This document shows, in pieces, positions 20,770 through 28,801 of a stretch of 28,801 nt of DNA (its first letter is position 1; every line of letters starts with the position of its first letter). The translations under genes and the position numbers were made by a program. Location of the stretch: positions 1-28,801 of the forward strand of contig JAHLKC010000251.1 in NCBI GenBank assembly GCA_025449115.1. Direction: 5' to 3'. The notes under the pieces are model-generated. The model ran no database searches. It was given only the letters and a program-made list of their open reading frames with translations, and was not told the DNA's origin. Origin of the DNA: Chytridium lagenaria. Its lineage: Eukaryota; Chytridiomycota; Chytridiomycetes; Chytridiales; Chytridiaceae.

Positions 20770-21933
20770 AAAAACCATCCGTCCCATACCACTTCCTTTA
20801 AATTCTCCAACCCACTTTCATCCCCAACCCACGCGTCCACAACCCCTCTCAACACCTCCCATCCCAACAACCCTCAACGCCTCCAACCTCCTCGCTCCCC
20901 ACAATATCCCTCCCACCCCCTCCCATTCTCAACCCCTAACACCCTCAGCCTCCCAAACCTTTCCATCACCTTTTCCATCACCTTTCGTTCCCCCACCTCC
21001 CCCATCCCCACCTCTCACCTCCCTCTCAACCGCCTCAACAACCCACCCTTCTCAACCCCATCCCCACAAACATACAATCGTTCCAACCCATTCCCTTCAG
21101 GAAACCTCGCTAAAACCGCCAACACCCCTTCCCCACCTTTAACCACCCACGTCGTCACCCAACCCCTAAACCCCGCATCCCCCCAAATCTCCCTCTCCCT
21201 CCTCCCCTCCCCCCTAAAACCTCAACCCCACTAGGACTATACCCCCCAAACCTCACAAACTCATGAACACCCCCCCGACTCCCCCCTCCCCCCCTCCCTC
21301 CCAACAACACACTTCATCATCATCACAACACTCTCCCCACCCATCCACCCCATCGCAACCCCACTCCCAGCATGCTCACCCATCACAACAAGTCGTCGTG
21401 GCGTAAACACCTCCACCATTTTCACCACAACAACCCCAAACCCATCCACCCCGTCATACGCGGAATCAGGTCCAAAAGCTTCACCTCAAGTCTCTCAACG
21501 CTCTTCAACCGTCGTGACCGCAAAAACACCGCATGATCAAACGTCACCTTGTTTCGTTCATACACCACACACACAGTGTTTAACCCCGTCAACTTATCCA
21601 ACCATATTCTAAACCATCCATTAAACACTGCGATACACCCACTTCAACCCTCGTGACGGCATTAAACCCTTCCATGGGTCTTCCTATCGTCATGCTCCGC
21701 ATTCACGATTCGCACGTTATGGGACGGGTGAGGGTGGGGAGGGGGTTTGGGAACACGGTGAGGAGTTTGAAGGTGAGGACGGCGGTGCGCCATGCGTTGT
21801 TGACGGAGGAGAGGGTGAGGAGGTAGGGAGTGGAGGTGTTGGGGTCGATGGTGATGGCGTCATGGGGATTGGTGTTGGGTTGGAGGTAGGTGAAGATGGG
21901 GAGGAGGATTTCGAGAGGGAGAGAGGGAGTCAT
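20770..21933 (-). CDS. F-box/leucine-rich-repeat-like protein B
   Basis: Paralogue of the gene at 18912, oriented toward it. The start MTPSLPLEILLPIFTYLQP and LTLSSVNNAWRTAVLTFK align residue for residue with the F-box of A, including a conserved insertion of about 20 residues between the two halves. Downstream pieces look leucine-rich: SVERLEVKLLDLIPRM, LARFPEGNGLERLYVCGDGV, GRLRVLGVENG and ENLKEVVWDG near 20800, the last matching A's LREVVW. The frame changes at least four times between 21700 and 20800. No intron is evident. As in A, the sense strand goes from C-rich to G-rich. It may be a pseudogene or a real gene with sequence errors; the retained domain order argues against long decay. 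Confidence 0.6.
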
Positions 21934-22605
21934 AGCTGTATAAGGTTGTTGAAGTAAAAGTCCTGTTGACGTTACGTTAAAGTCCTGGTGATGTTAAAAG
22001 GGTAAGCTGTGCAGTCCAGGCGTGATGGCTTGTGGTGAGGGCTTTTCTCCACCTCGCTCTTTTATTCTGATCATGAAACGATGGGTAAGCTCAGATGATG
22101 TTAATCCCTATACAGTCTGCATCGGAGAATTGGAGGTACGTTAATCTTTCTCCAGGGTGACGATGAATGATGGATGATAGAGCTCGTTGGCATGTCTCAA
22201 TACTCCAAAAGGTTTTGTTATTGAGGGGGTTGTCATATCACTGATGACAATTTTCTTAGAAACCGTTTATTATATACACGCTTTCATGTACCCAAATAAC
22301 ACGTCGACTCTACGTGCCATCACCCCTACAAAACTTTTTGTAAAAAACTCGTGACTGCGCGTATTCAAGGTTACTGCGCTTTGGGACAACGACATCAGAT
22401 TTACCGCTGGGTGTTCCTCCAAATAGAGTTCTTCTCCCAAAAAAAAAAGAATATAGCTCCTACTATTTTGTAAGATCTATTTATATTAGGTCAATCTTCG
22501 TACTGATGCATCACATCTACATCTTTACCACCTGTACCTCGCTATCGTGATTCCCATCACCTATTTACCAAAACATTTCTTTGCTCCCTCGACTATCCAA
22601 CAACG
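21934..22605. promoter_or_regulatory. Divergent intergenic region, F-box B/receptor A
   Basis: Contains no convincing ORF. It lies between F-box B (leftward) and the receptor gene (rightward), so it should hold both promoters. A run of A (22439-22448) and AT-rich stretches are seen, but no well-placed TATA box. Confidence 0.45.
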
Positions 22606-25600
22606 ATGGCCTCAAGGATGCTTTCACGTATCTGGCTCTCAGCCCTCATCTTCACCACCGTCGTCTCCTCCCAAAAAGGGTAAAAAAAAACCGTCCACCC
22701 ATCCCACATCTAACAACTTCCCAGCGGCACCGTCCGCATGCTAGCCTACCCCATGCTCATAAAAAACCAACCCCTCGACGCCGAATCCTACTCCACCGCC
22801 ATCACCTCCCTTAAACGCGACCACGACATTGACTTGATCGTCGATTTTGTCCCAACACAACAAGTCACCGATTACAGCGGTCTCCTCACCTCCCTCCTCC
22901 GTTTCAACAGCACCGAATACGACATCTACCAAATCGATGTGGTGTGGCCGGAGAATTTGGGGACAAGTTTTTGGACCTCGCACCGTTATACCGGAATCGT
23001 TGAAAAATCTACATAACCCTCAGATATACAATGCGAATAACCTGCAAGGAAGACAAGGTATATCATGTACATGCTTGTATTGATTTATGGTAGTGGCTGT
23101 CCCGTTTTTCGCGGATTATGGGACTGTGTTTTATAGAACGGATTTATTGGAGAAATACAATTACACGGGTCCCCCTGAACATGGGATGAGATGGAATCGA
23201 TGATGGCGAAAATCGTTCCTGAAGAACGGAAAACGAATCCCATGTTTTTCGGATACGTTGGGCAGCTTAACGGTATCCCCTTTTCCCCCACTATTTTAAA
23301 CTGATATTTTATTTTTTCGTGGAAAACAGCGTATGAGGGCCTGACGTGTAATTTCCTGGAATGGATCGCATCGAATGATGGAGGATATATTGTGGATCAA
23401 TTTAATTTGTCGGTGACGGTGAATAACCCGAATGCGGTGGATATTTTGAACAGAATGAAGTCATGGTTGGCGCCGGCAAAGGGGTATTCGCGCTTGCGAG
23501 TTTGGTGTATGATGAACCACTTACAGAACGGATGTGGCTGTCAGGGTACGTAAACTTCTTCTTTTTAGATCTAAATATCCCTCACGAAAGAGGGGGGGGG
23601 GGGGGCTGAGAGACATATGTTGTAAGGAAAGCCAAAGCAAAAGGCAATAGATTTCCAAACGCGCCATAAAACCTGTGAAAAAAAAACTAACACCCTCCCT
23701 CCCCCAGAAACACCCTCTTCATCCGTCTCTGGGCAACCATGATCTTCAACACCATGACCTCCAAAACCTTCCCCAAAGACGCGCGCGGCAATCCCGCCTT
23801 CAACATGGTACGGATTCCCGGCAAAACCAAGAACCTGAGTGGCGCAACGTTAGGTGGTTTCCAACTTGCCGTCAACAAATTCACGCGCAACGTGAACGCA
23901 TCGGTGAAGGCTGTGCAGGCGATGATGACGAGAGAGTTTCAGGTGAAAAGGTTGGAGATGACAAAAGTGTGGCCGACTATACCGAGTATATATGGGGGTA
24001 GGTTTTTTGTGGGTTGGTTGGGTTTAGAATTAAATTTTGGGGTTAAAGATCCAGTGTTTTGTCAGATGGTACCTCAATGTAAGGTTATGGAAACCCTTCA
24101 AGTCGCTGCGCGTCCAGCGGCTGCAACGTCACCGAATTATCTTGCGGCATCGCAGGAGGTGTATCTTGCCGTGAATAAGATTTTACGTGACGATATGACT
24201 GCATCGCAAGGGTTGAGAGATCTGTGAGTTGGAAAATATGTTCAACAAATCTAACGTATACTATAGTTCGATTTCCGTGGCAAAAGCGTTAGGAAAGGTA
24301 CCAAGATCCCGCAACACTCACAAGTCCACCAAGTCAGTACCTTTATCTTTTTTTTATAATATATTAACCCTCTCCTTCAAAGCATTCGTCCACTTCTCCG
24401 ACCCCGCCGGCATAGTCTTTTATGACCATCTCTGGCATCCTCGCCATCGCCAACATTGTTCTTTTCATCGTCATCTTTCTAAACCGTACGAACCGCGTGT
24501 AATCAGCGGCATCACCTTTGTTTCTTTTAATGATGGTGGCGGGAACGTTGATAGGTCATGCAGCGATTTACGTGTATACGGGGAGACCGAGTTCCTTTGA
24601 AATGTGTGCTGCAGCCTTGGTTTGTGGTGGGTGGGTATTCGGTGACGGTTGCCGCGCTGATTTCGAGGACGTGGAGGATTTATCAGATATTTAGGTATAT
24701 ATTTTGACGTTGTCGTTTCCGCTTGTATCTGTTTTCCTTCTCCATTGTTCCGTCGTTTTCCACTTATATCCACTTTCCTACTTCATTGCTCCGTTCTTGT
24801 TTTCCCTTATCCGATTCTTGTTTACATTTATTTTCATCTCATATAATCATACCGCCTCATTTCAGAAACCCCTACTCCATGATCCAAGTCACCAACCCGA
24901 ACTCCTCAAAACCTGGGTCTACCTTACCGCCCTCAACATCTTCCTCCTCGTTCTATGGACATTTTTCAACGCCCCAGCCCCCGCACTTGTTACCCTAAAA
25001 GACGGTCAATTCTGGACATGCCAGAGCCGAAACACCCAAACAGGATGGATCATGATCGGGCTTTTGTTCACCTACAATGCATTGATGTTGGGTGGGGCCG
25101 TGTTTTTGACGAGTAGGACGAGAAGAGTTCAGGGACCTTTTAATGAGGCGAGGTATGTAGGGTATGCGGTTTATACGATGGTGTTGGTGGATGTGATTTT
25201 GGTAAGTTTTATTCACTTCAAATGATTTGCCAAAAATCCCGGCATAGTTTCAATCGTCGCTCTAGGAGCCACATTTCAACATGTTTAATCCCGTATTCAC
25301 TCAAAATGAATTGTTTCCGCAGATCCCTCTCAGTTTCATCGGACGCTCTTGGGGCCACTTTCCAATACGTATTTCGAAGCCTCGCCATCGAACTCTCCTG
25401 TCTCGCCATCACCTATCACCTTTTTGTGCCCAAGATCATGGCGCTTGTTTTCAATACAGAGTTGGACAGGTCCCACATCAGCCATTCCGTGATCAAGACA
25501 CAGTCGTTTCCAGCATGTCAGATTGAAAGTATGGAGAGCGCCGAGAACGACGGGAAAGACGCATGGAGGTCGGCGAGAGTGTTACCGCCAGGGGTGAAAG

Positions 25601-26141
25601 CTGGGGCGAATGAGAATGGATACACGCAGGTGTTGTGTTTGTTTTTTCCCGTGTTTTTTCATGTTTTGGAATGTAGGGGAGTGTGTTGATGAATATTTTG
25701 TGTGTGTAGGTGGTCGATGGAGATATTTGTGCGCGGTGGGCGACTATGCGATGGATGCTGGGGATTCACGTCATGGAAAAGCAGTTCGAATCTCCATCAT
25801 CCCAGCATCCAAACTCATGTTTCTCTATTTCCCACAAAACGACGGCTCATCACATGCAGTAAGCGTTCAACCTTCTATTTTACCCCTACCAAAATAACCC
25901 CTTCTCCCCCCCCCCCCCCCCCCCCCCCCCGCCCACGCTCCGCCAGCCTGAAAAAGACGATCTCGGACTCGCGATTCAAGTACGCAGCGTCATGATAGAG
26001 GATGTGATGACGAAGGATGAGTTTTTGTTTGACGTGACGGTCAATGGAGTGTTTTATCAGTTTCAGGTGGGGTGTGAGGAACGGAAAAGGTTTTGGATGG
26101 ATGTGCTGGCATCACTTGATCCGAGCTTAAAGTGTGTATAG
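22606..26141 (+). CDS. Class C GPCR-like receptor with solute-binding ectodomain
   Basis: Twelve exons: 22606-22679, 22725-23057, 23094-23272, 23330-23545, 23708-23997, 24049-24223, 24267-24332, 24383-24694, 24866-25201, 25323-25629, 25710-25858, 25947-26141 (about 877 codons). Signal peptide ([13 protein letters not shown]), then an ABC-type family-1 solute-binding fold: [69 protein letters not shown]. Next come class C helices: TM1 [22 protein letters not shown]2 [16 protein letters not shown]3 [10 protein letters not shown] and [13 protein letters not shown]4 [15 protein letters not shown]2 FWTCQS; TM5 [22 protein letters not shown]6 [13 protein letters not shown]7 ending [12 protein letters not shown], the class C P-K motif. 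The tail looks like a PH domain. Likely senses an extracellular sugar or similar solute. About ten one-base indels and one TAA (24500) interrupt it. Confidence 0.85.
22680..22724 (+). other. Receptor A intron 1, 45 nt
   Basis: GTAAAA donor, CTAAC at 22710-22714, CCCAG acceptor. It separates the signal peptide from the solute-binding domain and keeps the frame (SSQKG to GTVRMLAYP). Confidence 0.85.
23058..23093 (+). other. Receptor A intron 2, 36 nt
   Basis: GTATAT donor and GGTAG acceptor. Splicing gives [11 protein letters not shown], matching VAVPFYADYG at the same exon start in copy B (28783). At 36 nt it is unusually short, like the 38-, 39- and 41-nt introns of copy B. Confidence 0.7.
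25859..25946 (+). other. Receptor A intron 11 with a C25 run
   Basis: GTAAGC donor and GCCAG acceptor enclose a run of 25 C (25906-25930) that forms most of the pyrimidine tract. Its length is doubtful in any assembly. Confidence 0.8.
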
Positions 26142-26365
26142 TAAGTGATGGAGGATGTAAATAATAATTGGTTGGGAGGCTGTAGGTTAATAAATGTTGA
26201 TTCAGTAGTTCATCGAAATCCTTTTTGCTGTTTGTCTTTGTTAAATAACACATAGCCACGACCCAGCGTGCATTGACTATAGTCTTTATGGTATCGAGAA
26301 CAGTTAAAATAAATATATATCACATAAAGGGATGATCATCTCCGTGATGATGGATCACATCTAAA
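26142..26365. other. Receptor A 3' region
   Basis: AT-rich intergenic DNA between two convergent receptor genes. AATAAA at 26189-26194, about 50 nt after the stop, is a good polyadenylation signal for copy A. Confidence 0.5.
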
Positions 26366-26608
26366 CTTATTTCCCTCTACTCCCTTTCCTCGTTGTCGCA
26401 ATCATCGCCATCCCACAATCCTCAAAGCCTTTGACCCACCTGAATCCCAATAAAACACCCCATCAACCGACGCCCCAGACTTATTTCCCTCTACTCCCTT
26501 TACTCGTCGTCGCAATCACCGCCATCCCCACAATCACATCCATCCAAAACCCCCTCAAAGCCTTTGACCCCACCTGAATCTGATAAAACACCCATTGACC
26601 GACGCCTC
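26366..26608 (-). repeat. Tandem duplication of the receptor B 3' end
   Basis: CTTATTTCCCTCTACTCCCT starts at 26366 and again at 26480; about 115-130 bp follow in both copies. The outer copy (26366-26479) lacks roughly 18 bp present in the inner one. On the minus strand the inner copy encodes the last residues of receptor B (FWMDVIVGMAVIA region) and the outer copy lies beyond its stop. Confidence 0.85.
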
Positions 26609-28801
26609 CACCACAATCCTCATTCCGTGCCTCAACCTCATCAAACACAATCGTCCGAACCTCCACCGCGACACCAAGGTCTTCCTTGTCGGGTTGCTGT
26701 GTTTTCAATGCATCAGTATAAGAGGGGTGGAGGGATGGCCTTAACTGTATGACGTGGGTTGCTTTGAGGCGTGAAGAGGAACATGATGCGCATGGTGGGG
26801 ATGATGACAAGCCGGGCGGACCGCCATGATATGAATCCTATACACCATTTTCGCGGTCGACCAGCGAACGCAAACATCTCCATGAAGAATCTACCCATCA
26901 TCAGAACGTCGTGTCTACAATAATTAACGCACGCACCGTATGATTCTTTCTTGCACGGTTTCCCTGATCCCAACTGGAAGTCTACTTGCAGCAACAACAG
27001 AACTCTGTCGTTCAACCCCAAACATCACAGAATCAAGTTGAGAATGAGGTGAATTCTCATGGTAATGGAATGACTTGCACCTCATCGACATCCGTATTCC
27101 ATAAAAGCGCCATCAACTTTTGGCACAAACAAGTGATACGCGATCGCAAGACACGACAACTCGATCGCAAGGAAGAAACACGTTCAACGCGTTCAAGTAA
27201 CCGCAGGATTTGAGGAGTTCCATGTTGTTGAGGGGGGTTAACGAGAAGGTGTTTCTGACGTATTGTTAGAAAAGACATTGACGGGGAGTCAACCTGAACG
27301 TTTGATAGATCCGCCATGTCCGTGATACCAACGCGGAGAGGGTGATGGAATACCCTCCCACAACAAGCCATGGTTGAAGTATACATTTAAGGTTCGTCGG
27401 CATCCCCGTGTACACGAAAATAGCGGCATGTCCCAGAAATGTCCCTGATACCATCATAAGGAGGAAAATGGGTGACGCGGCGGAAAATGCGCGGTGGTGT
27501 TCGGAAGAGGAGGATGAGGATGAAGAGAATGAGGGTGAGGAACATGTTGAGACTGGCGATGGTCATGAAAGCGATGGCAGCGGGTTTGGACCAGTCGACG
27601 AATTCTGTGGAGAAACGTTAATTGGGATTGCGGTGGGAGACGAACCTGGGGGTCCAAGGAGGGATGATGGATCTTGATATCTTCCCAGTGTTTTGCCAAT
27701 GGCGATTGACCTATTGAATCATCGAAATAAAATATAAACCATTTCGTCTATCTGCACATCGCTACCAAAGAAAAAAAACTTACAATTCCCGTATGCCTTC
27801 TTCTGCAGATGCATCTCCTCTGAGTATCCTGTTCACCCTAATGTATATCTCCTGTGATCCAGCCAGATATTTTGGAGACATGGCAGCGGAAGGCCGTGCA
27901 GCAACCTGCAAAGTCTCCAATACTTTACACTCTGGGCGTTAAAGCACAAAACGCAGGATCTATAAAAAAAGGAAAAGGATTCAATCGTTTTCAAGGTAAA
28001 ACCCCCGAACCTTTAAAAATCTCTGGAATGGTAGGCATAACCCCCACAGTGTTTAACCTCTGCATTTGAAACTCGGGTGTCATCATGGCCTGAATCGCCT
28101 TTATGGACGCATTGACATCTCGCGTGAATTTATTGACGGCAAGTTGAAATCCACCCAACGTTGCCGCGCTCATGTTTCGATATTTCCCAGGAAGTCTTGT
28201 GACGCCAAACGCAGACTGTCCCAACGCGTTTTTAGGAAACGTGGTTGAATTTCTTGTTCTCAAACCAAGTCCTGTCCAATGACGGAGAAAGAGCGCGTTT
28301 CTGATGATTCATGTTTAATATCGGGAATGGGGTGGAGGTTTAATTTTACCCAGACATCCATGCGTTTTCGGTTTGGGGTTCGGTGAACGTTAGACTGGCG
28401 AGAGGTGAGTAGGCTTTTGAAGGGGAAAGCCAGGATTGCATTTTGCGTATAATGTCGACGGCGTTGCGGTTGTTGACGGTGATGGATAGGTTGTATTGGT
28501 CAACCACGTATCCTCCGTCATTTGATGCGATCCATTCGACAAAGTTGCAAGTCAGCCCCTCGTAAGCTTTTTAAATTCCGATATTTTATTCTTGACGTAT
28601 TTACCATTGAGTTGTCCCACATAACCAGAAAAGGAGGGATTCGTTGCCTTTTCGAATGGCACAATCTTTCCATGATTTGCTCCATTTCGTCCCATGTTTC
28701 AGGGGGCTGGGAGATGTTGTATTTCTCCAGCAAGTCTGTTCGATAACACAAGATTCCATAGTCTGCGTAGAACGGTACAGCAACTTTAAGAATCGAAATA
28801 A
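26481..28801 (-). pseudogene. Receptor paralogue B, TM4-TM6 deleted, 5' end outside window
   Basis: Paralogue of the gene at 22606, tail to tail with it. Exons recognised: 28605-28783, 28350-28566, 28011-28300, 27784-27959, 27646-27710, 27294-27604, about 26937-27254, then 26890 downward. Matching pieces include [76 protein letters not shown] and the PH-like tail (GFISWRSARLVIIPTMRIMF; FWMDVIVG). Intron positions equal those in A; lengths differ. Near 27170 the TM4 start (YLNALNVFL) runs straight into TM7 ([18 protein letters not shown]), so the rest of TM4, TM5 and TM6 are missing: about 440 bp relative to A. That loss cannot be a homopolymer error, so a normal seven-helix receptor is excluded unless the assembly is collapsed. 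Several one-base shifts are also present. The signal peptide and first ectodomain part lie beyond the window. Confidence 0.82.
27960..28010 (-). other. Receptor B intron, 51 nt
   Basis: Same position and same length (51 nt) as intron 23998-24048 of copy A, between the PTIPxI motif and DPxFC. It confirms both gene models. Confidence 0.75.

Noticed and set aside
25780..25800. AGTTCGAATCTCC as a tRNA T-arm
   Set aside because: It lies in a conserved coding exon of receptor A and there is no cloverleaf around it.

Overview
The window is nuclear DNA of a eukaryote, most likely an early-diverging (zoosporic, chytrid-like) fungus. Genes carry short spliceosomal introns, many of 36-90 nt with GT...CTAAC...AG signals. 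A fungal-type phosphatidylinositol synthase is present. Two receptor genes fuse a bacterial-type solute-binding ectodomain to a class C seven-helix domain, a combination I associate with basal fungi. No rRNA, tRNA, CRISPR or bacterial-style operon was seen. The lineage call is inference from gene content.

Layout. 1-3350: AT-rich, gene-poor DNA with a 22-nt hairpin and no convincing gene. 3350-12830: a large array of one degenerate motif, best read as decayed or very fast-evolving duplicated exons (acidic D/G/N core followed by an Arg/Thr stretch). It contains about four higher-order units of 1.2-2.1 kb and many pyrimidine-rich mini-introns. 13346-13740: a TATA-driven small ORF with a tandem duplication. 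14859-16774 (minus): an alpha-carbonic anhydrase with a His-rich insertion. 17288-18238 (plus): phosphatidylinositol synthase, divergent from the anhydrase across about 0.5 kb. 18912-20356 (plus) and 20770-21933 (minus): two convergent F-box/leucine-rich paralogues separated by a poly-G/(GT)n/poly-G tract. 22606-26141 (plus): a 12-exon receptor with solute-binding domain, seven helices and a PH-like tail. 26481-28801 (minus, cut by the window end): a paralogue that has lost TM4-TM6, with an extra duplicated fragment of its 3' end beside it.

Two patterns run through several genes. First, otherwise good coding regions, including the surely essential phosphatidylinositol synthase, are broken by single-base indels, mostly in short homopolymers; this points to uncorrected sequencing error more than decay. 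Second, most long exons are C-rich at the 5' end and become G-rich (G- or T-ending codons) at the 3' end, and the pattern restarts at each exon. Functionally the genes are unrelated: lipid head-group synthesis, CO2/bicarbonate conversion, probable SCF substrate selection and nutrient or sugar sensing at the cell surface.
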